This document shows positions 35,599 to 44,521 of a stretch of 64,000 bases of DNA, one piece after another. The translations under genes were made by a program, and so were the position numbers. Position 1 is the stretch's first letter; every line of letters begins with the position of its first letter. This DNA comes from JAOSJL01 sp963704035. GTDB lineage: Bacteria > Actinomycetota > Acidimicrobiia > IMCC26256 > JAOSJL01. The notes under the pieces are model-generated. The model saw only the letters and a list, made by a program, of their open reading frames with translations. It was not told the DNA's origin and made no database searches. The stretch covers positions 1,054,001-1,118,000 of the forward strand of contig CAVPGR010000004.1 in NCBI GenBank assembly GCA_963704035.1, given 5' to 3'.

Positions 35599-36672
35599 TG
35601 AGGGGAATCGTGGTCGTGGTCGCGGGGTCGTTCGAGGAGGCCTCCTGGACTGCCCACGCGATGGCAACGGCGGCTCCCGCCAGAGCGATGACGACGAGGA
35701 GCCAGGCCATCGGGTTCGTGTGTCGCTTCGCGGAGAGGACTTGCGCGGAGAGGAACGGACAGCGGGCTGATACGCAGGGGCCGGTGTGGGCTGCGGGGTC
35801 GGACGGGGCGCCGGTCGTGGCTTCGCCGGCTCCTCGACGCGGCCCGAGGCGGCGTCACGAATGGCGGAGGCGAACGCCCCGGCGCTCTGGTAGCGGTCGG
35901 CAGGCTCTCGAGCGAGGGCGTGCATCACAACAGCCTCGAGGGCCGGCGACGCCTCCGGCCGTAGTTCGCGCACAGGCCGCGCGTAGTTCGTGAGGCGCGC
36001 CGCGGCGGTGGCCATGTCGGTGTCGCGGGTGAACGGAACCTGGCCGGTGAGCATCTCGTAGAGCACGAGACCGAGCGAGTACACGTCCGCCCGCGGGTCG
36101 ATGGCGTTACCTTGCGCCTGTTCGGGAGCGAGGTACCGGGCGGTTCCGATGACCATGCCGGTGCGTGTGAGATCCGCCGCTCCTGTGGCCTTGGCGATCC
36201 CGAAGTCGACGACCTGCACGCGACCGTCGGAGCGAACGAGAATGTTGCCGGGCTTCACGTCGCGGTGGATCACGCCGTGGCGGTGGGCGTTCTCGAGGGC
36301 GTCGGCAACCTGGGCGGCGATGTCGGCGGCTACGTCGAGGGGCATCATCGGTCGCCCGTCGAGGATCTCGCGCAGGGTCCCCCCGTCGGCCAACTCCATC
36401 ACGATGTAGGCGATCCCGTCGGAGTCGCCGGTGTCGTAGGTGGCCACGATGCCCGGATGGGACAGGCGCGCGGCCGCGAGCGCCTCGTGATGGAAGCGTT
36501 CGCGGATGCCCGGGTCCCGCGCCAACTCGGGGTGTAGGACCTTCACGGCCACGGGGCGCGACAAGAGCGTGTCGTCGGCGATGAACACCGTTCCCATGCC
36601 GCCGCCGGCGAGCTCACGCGTGAGCTCGTAACGGTCGGCCAGAACGCTTCCCACGGACACGCCTGCAGTCAT
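35588..36672 (-). CDS. PknB-type Ser/Thr protein kinase, single-pass membrane (one frameshift)
   Basis: The kinase domain spans residues 13-275: LAGGGMGTVFIADD (Gly loop), VAVKVL (Lys), HRHGVIHRDVKPGNILV (catalytic Asp), VVDFGIAKA (DFG), GTARYLAPEQAQG. A Pro-rich juxtamembrane linker follows. In that frame translation runs into the sigma factor, but a different frame holds a membrane helix (NPMAWLLVVIALAGAAVAIA) and a tail ending PLNGP with TGA at 35588. So one indel near 35740-35790 separates kinase and helix, and the gene ends over the sigma start. It has no PASTA domains. Placement ahead of sigM suggests it phosphorylates this stress system or MurJ-related proteins, as inferred from mycobacterial neighbours. 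Confidence 0.8.
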
Positions 36673-36719
36673 GACCCCGGACGGTAGTCGGCGCGAGACC
36701 CAGGACGGGTCGACTCGCG

Positions 36720-37553
36720 CTAGGCGAGGGTGAAGGTGACGGCGATGGCGCCAGGACCGGAGTGGGTCCCCACGACGGGCCCGATCGTGCCGACGATGAT
36801 GTCCTCCCCGGGAACCACCGGGCGGAGCATCTCGAGAAAGTCGTCCAGGTCGGACGCGTCGGCATGCACGACACCTACGCGCTCGACGCTTTCTTCGGCC
36901 ACCTTGTCAACGAGCCAACGTAGCGACTTGCCGCGGGTCCGCACCTTGGCGAGTGGGGTCACCTCGCCGTCGGTGAACGTCACGATCGGTTTGATCGACA
37001 GCATCGAGCCCAACAGGGCCTGCGCACCGCCGATGCGGCCGCCCTTGCGGAGGTTCTCGAGTGTGTCGAGCGTCGCGTACAGCCGCCCGTGGTCGCGCTG
37101 CCGTTCCACCGCGGCGACGACGGCATCGAGGTCGTCCCCTGCTTCCGCTCGCTCGGCGGCCGTGACGGCGAGGTTTCCCTGGATCAGCGACACGCTGAGT
37201 GAGTCGACGATGCGGACGTCGCCGCGATCGGCGACCGACTTTGCAGCGACCTCGGCGGACTGCATGGTGGCGGAGAGGCGCGATGCCAGGTTCACACACA
37301 GGATCGCGTCGGCGCCCTCGTCGAACAGTTTGGTGAAGGTCTTCTCGAAGGCTCCGGCTGAAGGAGCGGACGTCTCGGGGAGCGTGTCGGAGTCGGCGAC
37401 GCGGGTCCAGAAGGCTTCGCTGTCGAGCTCGAAACGGTCGACGAATTCGAGATCGCCGAATCGGATCGTCAGAGGAACGATCTCGATGCGGTGCTTATCG
37501 ACGATGTCCTCGGGTAGGTCACATGCACTGTCGGTGACGACTCGGATGTCCAC
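36720..37553 (-). CDS. DegV-family fatty-acid-binding protein
   Basis: 277 residues from the GTG at 37553, with GAGGAGG upstream. It begins IRVVTDSACDLPEDI, and contains ETSAPSAGAFEKTF, VNLASRLSATMQSAE, VRIVDSLSVS, ENLRKGGRIGGAQAL and SIKPIVTF, all DegV signatures. These proteins bind fatty acids for the FakA kinase, which is not in the window. Alone, with gaps on both sides. Confidence 0.9.
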   Translation of the reverse strand: MDIRVVTDSACDLPEDIVDKHRIEIVPLTIRFGDLEFVDRFELDSEAFWTRVADSDTLPETSAPSAGAFEKTFTKLFDEGADAILCVNLASRLSATMQSAEVAAKSVADRGDVRIVDSLSVSLIQGNLAVTAAERAEAGDDLDAVVAAVERQRDHGRLYATLDTLENLRKGGRIGGAQALLGSMLSIKPIVTFTDGEVTPLAKVRTRGKSLRWLVDKVAEESVERVGVVHADASDLDDFLEMLRPVVPGEDIIVGTIGPVVGTHSGPGAIAVTFTLA

Positions 37554-37645
37554 CCTTGCCTCCTCGGCGGTCGGCGGGAGTTGCCGCGAAGGTATTGGCC
37601 CACGGTGCCCCCTGCCAGCGTTGGACCTGCCCGAAGGCTCGCGGG

Positions 37646-39316
37646 TTACGCGACCGGTGGGGATTTCCCCTTGAGCAGGCTCCGAATCCCTCTGATCTCC
37701 TCGACGCGCATGGCAGCCAGGACGGCGAAATAGGACGCCGCACCGAGGATCACCGCCAGGCCGACGACCACGAGCGCCCGACCCCGCGTGGCGGTACCGA
37801 GCCCGTCGATGACGGCCCACGCCACGACGCCGAGCACCGCGCAGGCGACGAGCATGCGCCCGAGGCTGTGCAGGATCCGGCCACCATCGAGCCTGCCGAG
37901 GCGTCGCCGGAGAACGACGAGAGTGAGCATGGTCGCGAAGCAATAGGAGATCGACCACGCCAGAGCCAGGCCGCGCACGCCGAGCGACGGGAAGAGCGCC
38001 AGCGCCAGGATGATGTTCAGGCCGTTCTCGGCGCAGTTCAACAGGAACGGTGTCCTGGTGTCCTGCATGGAGTAGAAGACCCGCAGCGAATACAGATAGG
38101 CCGAGAACGCGAACATCCCGAGAGCGAACGCGGACAGGGTCTGAGCTGTCAGCGCAGCCGATGACGCGGAGAGTTCGCCGAAGGCGAACGTGGTCGTATC
38201 GACTGTCCGCGTGATGACGAAGAATCCGACCGAGGTCGGGAGCACCAGCAGACCCATCAGACGCATGCCGTACGAGAAACGGTTGCGCAGGTCGGTCCAG
38301 TCGCGTCGTGTCGCCGACCGAGCGAAGTCCGGCGTGATCGCCGTCATGATCGACACGGCGAACAAGCCGTGGGGAAGCTGGAAGAAGATGAAGGCGTACT
38401 GGTAGGCCGACACTTCACCCCGACGGGAGAACGCCAGGATCAGAACCACGAGAAACGCGGCCTGATTCGCGAGCACGTAGCCGAACGTCCAGCCCGACAG
38501 GCGGGCGACCTTGCGGACAGCCGGATGTCGGAGAGTGAAGAGGGGTCGGAGCCGCACGCCTGCGTGCCGCAGAGCCGGATAGAGCGCAACAGCCATCGCA
38601 GCGATACCGGCGGTCGTCCCGAGCCCCATCAGCAGTATCAGTCCGGTGTCGCTCAGCACGGCGTCGAGGCTCACGTCGCCTCCCGCCACGGCCGCTACCG
38701 CGAGGAAGGCGGAAATGACGACGACGTTGTTGAGGATGGGGACAAACGCCGGCGCAGCGAACCGGCGACGGGCGTTGAGCACAGCGGAGGCGAGAGCGAC
38801 GAAGCCGAAGAAGAGAACCTGGGGGATGAGAAGCCGAAGAAGGTCCGTGCCCAGGGCGAGCTGGTCGTCCTTGACGTCGTCGCTGGCGAGGAGGGCAAGG
38901 ACGCGCATGATGAGCGGGGCAGCGAGAACACCCACCACGGCGAGAATCCCGAGGCCGACCATCGCGACCGTCGTCACCGCCGAAGCGGCGTCGTCATCGG
39001 GATCGCGGAGGTGCTCGACGAAGACCGGAACCAGAGTCGCCGAGAGAACCCCGCCGAGGATCAGCTCGTAGACGATGGCCGGGGCCATGTTGGCGATGTT
39101 GAACGTGTCGGCGGTCGCCGTCGCCCCGAGTGCGAACGCGATTGCACCGACGCGCAACATCCCCGTCGCTCGCGAGAGTGCCGTTCCCGCGCCGACGACA
39201 GCGCTGGAGCGGACGAGGCGCCGCCCACCCGACTCGATGGCGAAGGCTTCGCCTTCACCGAGATCGAGATCGGATTCGCTCGGGTCGCTCGGAATCGGAG
39301 GCTGACCGTCTGTCAC
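37646..39316 (-). CDS. murJ: Lipid II flippase MurJ (MviN)
   Basis: About 556 residues from the GTG at 39316, which overlaps the preceding stop (GTGA). A polar, acidic N-terminal tail precedes 14 or so hydrophobic helices, including SRATGMLRVGAIAFALGATA, DTFNIANMAP, GGVLSATLVPVF and QLPHGLFAVSIMTAITPDF. These are MATE/MviN blocks. In mycobacteria MviN carries a C-terminal pseudokinase; here it is absent and a separate kinase gene lies nearby. It flips lipid II for wall synthesis. Confidence 0.9.
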   Translation of the reverse strand: MTDGQPPIPSDPSESDLDLGEGEAFAIESGGRRLVRSSAVVGAGTALSRATGMLRVGAIAFALGATATADTFNIANMAPAIVYELILGGVLSATLVPVFVEHLRDPDDDAASAVTTVAMVGLGILAVVGVLAAPLIMRVLALLASDDVKDDQLALGTDLLRLLIPQVLFFGFVALASAVLNARRRFAAPAFVPILNNVVVISAFLAVAAVAGGDVSLDAVLSDTGLILLMGLGTTAGIAAMAVALYPALRHAGVRLRPLFTLRHPAVRKVARLSGWTFGYVLANQAAFLVVLILAFSRRGEVSAYQYAFIFFQLPHGLFAVSIMTAITPDFARSATRRDWTDLRNRFSYGMRLMGLLVLPTSVGFFVITRTVDTTTFAFGELSASSAALTAQTLSAFALGMFAFSAYLYSLRVFYSMQDTRTPFLLNCAENGLNIILALALFPSLGVRGLALAWSISYCFATMLTLVVLRRRLGRLDGGRILHSLGRMLVACAVLGVVAWAVIDGLGTATRGRALVVVGLAVILGAASYFAVLAAMRVEEIRGIRSLLKGKSPPVA

Positions 39317-41373
39317 GATTCCACGGCCCGCCGCTTGGCCCGCCGCCCCAGAATGATGTGGATCGTCCACCAGAGGGCGAGGAATCCGGCCGCGACGACG
39401 GTGACGATGATGCCCACACCGCTCACCGCCGTCGATCGCACGGTGAGGCGGCTCCGTTGGAACTGCAACCGACCGTCAGGCGAGGAGACCGTGAGGATCA
39501 TGGGGAAGGTGCCTGACGTGCGCGCTTCGACCAGGAACCGTTCGGTGCTGTTTCGGGGAGGAAGGTCGATGATGAAATCCGACCCGTCGGGGAATGACAG
39601 TTTCTCGCTTTCCAGGCTTACGAGAACACGCACGGGCTCGTCCGAATCGTTCTGGAACGCGACGGGGATCCGCGCCCGTCGCGCCGTGATGGTGACGGTG
39701 CTGTCGTCGGCGGCGCTCACCGTCGACAGGAAGTCCTCGGTAGCGAGGTCGATGGTCGCGAGCTGCTCCCGTGCACGAGCGCGGCCCCCCACGCCTTCCC
39801 ACATAGACGTGAGTGAAACGAGCAACGAGCGGGTTCCGTCGACGATTCGGGGATCCTCGGCCGAGGTGAGCGAACGGAGCCCCACGAGGTCCGAAGCCGC
39901 CGTCCGGTAATCGGCCGGGGTCACGGGCGGGGATCCGGGCACGAGGCTCTCGAGCGTGCGGACGACGGGCTCGTTGTTGTCGCCGAGTTGCAGAGGAACC
40001 TCGTCGAAATAGTCAGCGATCCCGACGGGGGCGAGCAGCGGGTGGTCCGCGAGGCCGTCGACGGCCCGGTCGACAGCCGCCGAATCGGGATTCCAGCGTT
40101 GCGGCGACGCGAGGACGATTCCGCGAGGGTTGTTCGGCTCTTCGAGAGCCACGACCGACAAGGCGGCGATAAACCGTTGGGCCCGAAGCGCAGGCGGGCC
40201 GTCGCCGTCGAGGAGTTCGCGGATCTGTGCGTTGGAGGCGGTCGCGGGAATCGTTCCGTCGCCGTAGTCGAGAAGGAAGGGCTCCGCCGGCGTGAGGTCG
40301 GACTCGAACGACGTCAGCGCGTCGGGTCGAACCACCAACTGCTCGATCGAGGTTCCGGCCAGCATCGCAGCGGCCTCGTCGTCGAGCGGATCGGCGAAAG
40401 CCGTGGTCGGATCGATGCCGGTCTCGAAGGTCGTTCCGAGGCTGAACGCACCCGCGATGAGCTCTTCGCGGGTTTCCGCGTGCATCCCGGCTGCGACCAG
40501 CGCCGGGACATCGACCGGTACGAAGGGTCCGCTGAGAAGCTCTTGTCCTGCGTCCACCCGGCGCTGCACAGCGTCGATGCCGGGAGCGATTCGGGCGGCG
40601 AGAGCGTCCGCGGTCGCGTCGGGATCCGCGGGGTCGGGTGGGGACGCGAGCTCACGCCAGGACTCGAAGGTCTCCGGTCCTGGAGCCAGGGTCACGGCCA
40701 CGTCCGCGGGGTCGGGGACGGACGCGGCGATCCGGCCCAGGCGGCCGTCGGAGCGAAACTCGGCCACGACCTGTTCATCAGGTGTGCCGTCGGCGTTGAA
40801 TGCGGGTTCGGCCACCATCTGCCAGATCCAGGAGACCCGCAGACGTTCACCGATGGGGTCGTTCTCCTCGTCGACAACCACGAGGTAGGTGACGAAGCCG
40901 CCGCCCGGCTCCCCAGTGGAGGGGTCGCGCACCTCGACGGCGACCGGATACACGCCGCGTCGGGAGATGGTGGGGAACCCGAGTGAGCTCGGAACACCCG
41001 GATCGAGGACGACGGGAATGCGCACGCCGTCTGCCGCCTCCTCCAGGTCGGCCACCGGAAACGTGACCTGACCCAGGGTGGAGCCGAGCGAGTCGCCGAA
41101 CAATGTCTCGCCGAAGCGAATGCTGGAGTTCAGGCGCTCGTGAACCGTGACGGCGATTTCGGCATCGGCGTCGGTCTCCGTGGGATCGACGACGAGCTCG
41201 GTGGAGCCGCCGAGCGGCACCCAGGGGGCCTGGTCCACGAGGGTGACCGTGCCCGCGGACGACGCCTCGCCGGCGCCGGCGCCGGCGCCGGCGGTGAGCG
41301 GGGCGGTCGTCGCCGACACCACGAGAACTCCGAGAACGGCGAGAGCTCGGGACAACCAGAGGGATCGCGACAT
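39313..41373 (-). CDS. DUF6049-family secreted/membrane protein (Rv3909-like)
   Basis: 686 residues, ATG at 41373. N-terminal signal peptide (LWLSRALAVLGVLVVSATTA), a large extracellular part with beta-rich segments, and a C-terminal membrane helix (GVGIIVTVVAAGFLALWW) with a basic end RRAKRR. This matches the protein encoded before mviN in actinobacteria. Its function is unknown; the fixed neighbourhood suggests wall synthesis. The start overlaps the GNAT stop (TGATG), and the stop overlaps murJ. Confidence 0.75.
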   Translation of the reverse strand: MSRSLWLSRALAVLGVLVVSATTAPLTAGAGAGAGEASSAGTVTLVDQAPWVPLGGSTELVVDPTETDADAEIAVTVHERLNSSIRFGETLFGDSLGSTLGQVTFPVADLEEAADGVRIPVVLDPGVPSSLGFPTISRRGVYPVAVEVRDPSTGEPGGGFVTYLVVVDEENDPIGERLRVSWIWQMVAEPAFNADGTPDEQVVAEFRSDGRLGRIAASVPDPADVAVTLAPGPETFESWRELASPPDPADPDATADALAARIAPGIDAVQRRVDAGQELLSGPFVPVDVPALVAAGMHAETREELIAGAFSLGTTFETGIDPTTAFADPLDDEAAAMLAGTSIEQLVVRPDALTSFESDLTPAEPFLLDYGDGTIPATASNAQIRELLDGDGPPALRAQRFIAALSVVALEEPNNPRGIVLASPQRWNPDSAAVDRAVDGLADHPLLAPVGIADYFDEVPLQLGDNNEPVVRTLESLVPGSPPVTPADYRTAASDLVGLRSLTSAEDPRIVDGTRSLLVSLTSMWEGVGGRARAREQLATIDLATEDFLSTVSAADDSTVTITARRARIPVAFQNDSDEPVRVLVSLESEKLSFPDGSDFIIDLPPRNSTERFLVEARTSGTFPMILTVSSPDGRLQFQRSRLTVRSTAVSGVGIIVTVVAAGFLALWWTIHIILGRRAKRRAVES

Positions 41374-42101
41374 CACAGATCCCGGGCCAGAACGCTCAGT
41401 CCGACCGGCAGCAGGGTGAAACCGCACCGCTCGTAGAGCCTCACGGCGCCGACGTTGCTCTCCTGGGTGTTGACGACGGTGCGTTTCGCCCCGCGGCGAG
41501 CCAACCAGGCCAGTGCGTCGGCGACAGCAGCAGACCCGAGACCGCGGCGCCGTCGGGCCGGATCGACGGCGATGCGTTGGATGTACCCCTGGCGACCGGC
41601 CCGACCGGCGATCGCGTAGGCGGTGAGGTTCCCGTTGTCCCACAATGTACGGAACCGGGAGACGGGCGTCGCCGCAAGGGCGTCGTCGAGTCCGGCGGCA
41701 TCCAGGCGCCAGAACGGATCGAAGGCCGCGGTGTCGACCTCGAGGACGGTGGACCGGTCGCGCCGGCGGGCCCGACGGGTCGAAGCTGTCCGCTCGGGGA
41801 GATCCGACATGTCGTGGGCCAGCAGGTGAAGCCGCTCGCGGACCCGGAACCCCGCGTCCACGAACGGCAGGGAGTCGGCCGCGGTGAGAGCGTTCGTGAT
41901 GACAGAGGAGTAGCCGAGGTCGCGAAGTCGTTCCACACACTCTTCGACGAACTCGATACTGGGGGGCGACTCGGCACCGAGGGTGATTGCGGCGAGGGCC
42001 TCGTCACCACGCCAGGCCCCGAGCCGTACCCAGCCTCCTCGCCAGCGCAATGTCTGTGTCGTCACGGCAAGGACCGCCATGCGGGCTCTCGGCGCGGTCA
42101 C
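41373..42101 (-). CDS. GNAT-family N-acetyltransferase
   Basis: About 242 residues from the GTG at 42101; an ATG at 42080 is an alternative. The C-terminal acetyl-CoA site reads IQRIAVDPARRRRGLGSAAV, followed by NVGAVRLYERCGF. The N-terminal half (RLRDLGYSSVITNAL, VDAGFRVRERLHLL) resembles a second, degenerate GNAT lobe. The substrate is unknown. It is divergent from the deacetylase-like gene and coupled to DUF6049. Confidence 0.75.
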   Translation of the reverse strand: MTAPRARMAVLAVTTQTLRWRGGWVRLGAWRGDEALAAITLGAESPPSIEFVEECVERLRDLGYSSVITNALTAADSLPFVDAGFRVRERLHLLAHDMSDLPERTASTRRARRRDRSTVLEVDTAAFDPFWRLDAAGLDDALAATPVSRFRTLWDNGNLTAYAIAGRAGRQGYIQRIAVDPARRRRGLGSAAVADALAWLARRGAKRTVVNTQESNVGAVRLYERCGFTLLPVGLSVLARDL

Positions 42102-42178
42102 GAGCGGACCGCGGCGTTCCCCGGGACGTGGGTGGCGCAGAAGCGATCGTACCTGCGCGTCGGCTGTACTCTCCGAGC

Positions 42179-43237
42179 GTGTTGCTGGTCTCCTCCGATC
42201 CGTGGTTCGTCGCTCACGACACGGGTCGTGGCCATCCCGAACGGGCCGGGAGACTCGTGGCAGCGGCCCGGGGGATCGAGGCTGCCGGGCTCCGCGACGC
42301 CGTCGTCGAGCTGGAGCCCCGCGCGGCGACTTCGGCGGAGATGGCACGGGTCCACGATCCCACGTACCTGGCGGCCGTCGAGCGATTCTGCGAAGAGGGC
42401 GGCGGAATGGTCGATCCCGACACGGTCGCCTCCGTGGATTCCTGGACCGCCGCCACCCACGCGGCCGGAGCGGGGCTGGCGGCCGTCGACGTGTTGAGCG
42501 AAGGTCGGGGTGACGCGGCGTTCCTGGCCGTACGCCCACCCGGACACCACGCTTCTGCGTCGACTGCTCGCGGTTTCTGTCTCGTCAACAGCGCTGCCGT
42601 CGCGGCAGCGGCGCTGCGCGCAGCGGGTGAGCGCGTCGTGATCATCGACTGGGATGCCCACCACGGAAACGGAACGCAGGATCTCTTCTGGAACGATCCC
42701 GGAGTGCTCTACGTCTCCGCTCACGAGTTCCCACTGTTCCCTCACACGGGTCGGCTCGACGAGACCGGCGGGCCCGACGCGCTCGGCACGACCTGCAACA
42801 TCCCGGTTCCCGCCGGTACCACCGGCGACGTGTACCTCGCCGCCTTCGACGATGTGGTCGAGCCCCTGGTGGAGCGGTTCGCCCCCGACTGGACAGTCGT
42901 CTCCGCGGGTTTCGACGCTCACCGGCGCGACCCACTCACAGGCCTCGCCCTCTCTTCGGGAGACTTCGCCGCTCTTGCAGCGCGGGTCGCGACGTGGACG
43001 CCCGGTCGGATCGTGGCGTTCCTCGAAGGGGGATACGACGAGCAGGCGTTGGTCGGATCGATTGCCGTCACGGTGGCGGCGTTGCTTTCGGAGCAGCGTG
43101 TGATCGGAACGGGACAAGTCGGTGGCCGAGCGGAAGCCGAACCGCCTACGACCGGTGGGCCGGGACGAGATGTGGTCGAGGCCACCCGGCGGATCCACGC
43201 CACGATCCGTGAGGAATCTGAGAAGTTCGACCACTAA
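42179..43237 (+). CDS. Histone-deacetylase/acetoin-utilisation-family hydrolase
   Basis: 352 residues from the GTG at 42179. The fold shows HPERAGRL, AVRPPGHHA with the His pair, GFCLVNSAAVAA, VIIDWDAHHGNGTQDLF with zinc-binding Asp and His, and VSAGFDAHRRDPL (third zinc ligand). These zinc enzymes remove acyl groups from lysines, polyamines or acetoin-related substrates. Its divergent pairing with a GNAT acetyltransferase is suggestive of opposing activities. Confidence 0.85.
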   Translation: MLLVSSDPWFVAHDTGRGHPERAGRLVAAARGIEAAGLRDAVVELEPRAATSAEMARVHDPTYLAAVERFCEEGGGMVDPDTVASVDSWTAATHAAGAGLAAVDVLSEGRGDAAFLAVRPPGHHASASTARGFCLVNSAAVAAAALRAAGERVVIIDWDAHHGNGTQDLFWNDPGVLYVSAHEFPLFPHTGRLDETGGPDALGTTCNIPVPAGTTGDVYLAAFDDVVEPLVERFAPDWTVVSAGFDAHRRDPLTGLALSSGDFAALAARVATWTPGRIVAFLEGGYDEQALVGSIAVTVAALLSEQRVIGTGQVGGRAEAEPPTTGGPGRDVVEATRRIHATIREESEKFDH

Positions 43238-43320
43238 TGGTGAGATCCACGTCGTTCGGTTCAGGTCGGGTCGCCGGGCGTCGATAACTCCATCGGAAGC
43301 CCAGACCCCCCGGGGGAGAC

Positions 43321-44427
43321 GTGCTCGATCTCGAACAGCTGTTGCGGTTCTCCATCGAGGAGGACGCGTCCGACGTCCACCTGAAGGTCGGATCGCCGCC
43401 CTACGTGCGCATCGACGGACACCTCGTGCCGACCGAGTTCGACACGATGACAGCCGCCGACACCGAGCGCGTGGCGTTCGCCATCATGCCTCCGACGCGC
43501 GCCGAGGAGTTCCACTCCACGAACGAAGCCGACTTCGCGCACGCTGTCGCGGGCATGGGTCGGTTCCGCGTGAACGTGTTCCGCCAGCGCGGTTCTGTCG
43601 GGGTCGTGATGCGCCGTGTTCTCACCGGGATTCCGAGCCTTGCTGATCTGGGCATGCCGCCCGTCCTCGAACGCCTCGCCGGCGAACCGCGTGGCCTTGT
43701 TCTCGTGACCGGGCCGACAGGGTCCGGAAAGACCACGACCCTCGGAGCGATGGTCGACCACATCAACGAGACGCAGCGACGACACATCGTGACGATCGAG
43801 GATCCGATCGAGGTACTCCACCCCGACAAACGCTCGATCGTCAACCAGCGCGAGATCGGCACGGACACCGAGGACTTCCACACCGCCCTGAAACGTGTGC
43901 TGCGCCAGGACCCCGACGTGATCCTCATCGGAGAGATGCGTGACCCCGAGACGGTTCACGCGGCGCTGTCGGCCGCTGAGACGGGCCACCTCGTGTTCTC
44001 GACGCTGCACACGATCGGCGCCAAGGAGTCGGTCGACCGCGTCATCGAGTTCTTCCCTCCGCACCAGCAACAGCAGGTGCGCCACACGCTCGCTGGTTCC
44101 CTGAGGGGCATCGTGAGCCAGCGCCTCATCGAGCGCCGCGATGCCGAGGGGCGCGTGCCCGCCGTGGAGGTGTGCGTGAACACGGGACGCGTGTTCGACA
44201 AGATCGTGAACGCCGGTCAGACCCACGAGATCGAGACGGTCATCGCCGACGGTGAGTACTACGGGATGCAGACCTTCGACCAGAGCATCCTCCAGCTCTT
44301 CAAGAACGAGCTCGTGTCGCTGCGCGACGCGCTCGGCATGGCGTCGCACCCCCACGACCTGCGCCTCGCCATCGAGCAGGCCGGCCTCATCTCCTCGTCG
44401 ATGGACCGCGAGCGCACCAGCGCCTGA
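43321..44427 (+). CDS. pilT: PilT-type twitching ATPase
   Basis: 368 residues from the GTG at 43321 after GGGGGAGAC. It has DASDVHLKVGSPPYVRIDGH, Walker A LVTGPTGSGKTTTLGAMVDH, the Asp box TIEDPIEVLH, Walker B DPDVILIGEMRDPETV, HLVFSTLHTIGAKESVDRVI and the AIRNLIRE-equivalent ELVSLRDALG. It powers pilus retraction in type IV systems. No other pilus gene is in the window; related genes must be elsewhere. It converges on the first propeller gene. Confidence 0.9.
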   Translation: MLDLEQLLRFSIEEDASDVHLKVGSPPYVRIDGHLVPTEFDTMTAADTERVAFAIMPPTRAEEFHSTNEADFAHAVAGMGRFRVNVFRQRGSVGVVMRRVLTGIPSLADLGMPPVLERLAGEPRGLVLVTGPTGSGKTTTLGAMVDHINETQRRHIVTIEDPIEVLHPDKRSIVNQREIGTDTEDFHTALKRVLRQDPDVILIGEMRDPETVHAALSAAETGHLVFSTLHTIGAKESVDRVIEFFPPHQQQQVRHTLAGSLRGIVSQRLIERRDAEGRVPAVEVCVNTGRVFDKIVNAGQTHEIETVIADGEYYGMQTFDQSILQLFKNELVSLRDALGMASHPHDLRLAIEQAGLISSSMDRERTSA

Positions 44428-44456
44428 AGCAACGCTGGCGCTGTCGGACGCGACGA

Positions 44457-44502
44457 CGCGCCGCCGACCGGAGAGGGAACCCATCCCCCGGCCGACGGCG
44501 CG
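44457..44502. terminator. Bidirectional terminator candidate between pilT and the propeller array
   Basis: CGCGCCGCCGACCGG (44457-44471) pairs with CCGGCCGACGGCGCG (44488-44502), with two mismatches and a 16-base loop. It lies between the 3' ends of two converging genes. No T-run follows. Confidence 0.55.
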
Positions 44503-44521
44503 TGCGCCGAATCGCAGACGG

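Noticed and set aside
34987..36672. A 561-residue kinase-sigma factor fusion protein
   Set aside because: The kinase's membrane helix and stop codon (35588) are in a different frame that overlaps the sigma start, so the continuous frame is due to one indel; I annotate two genes.
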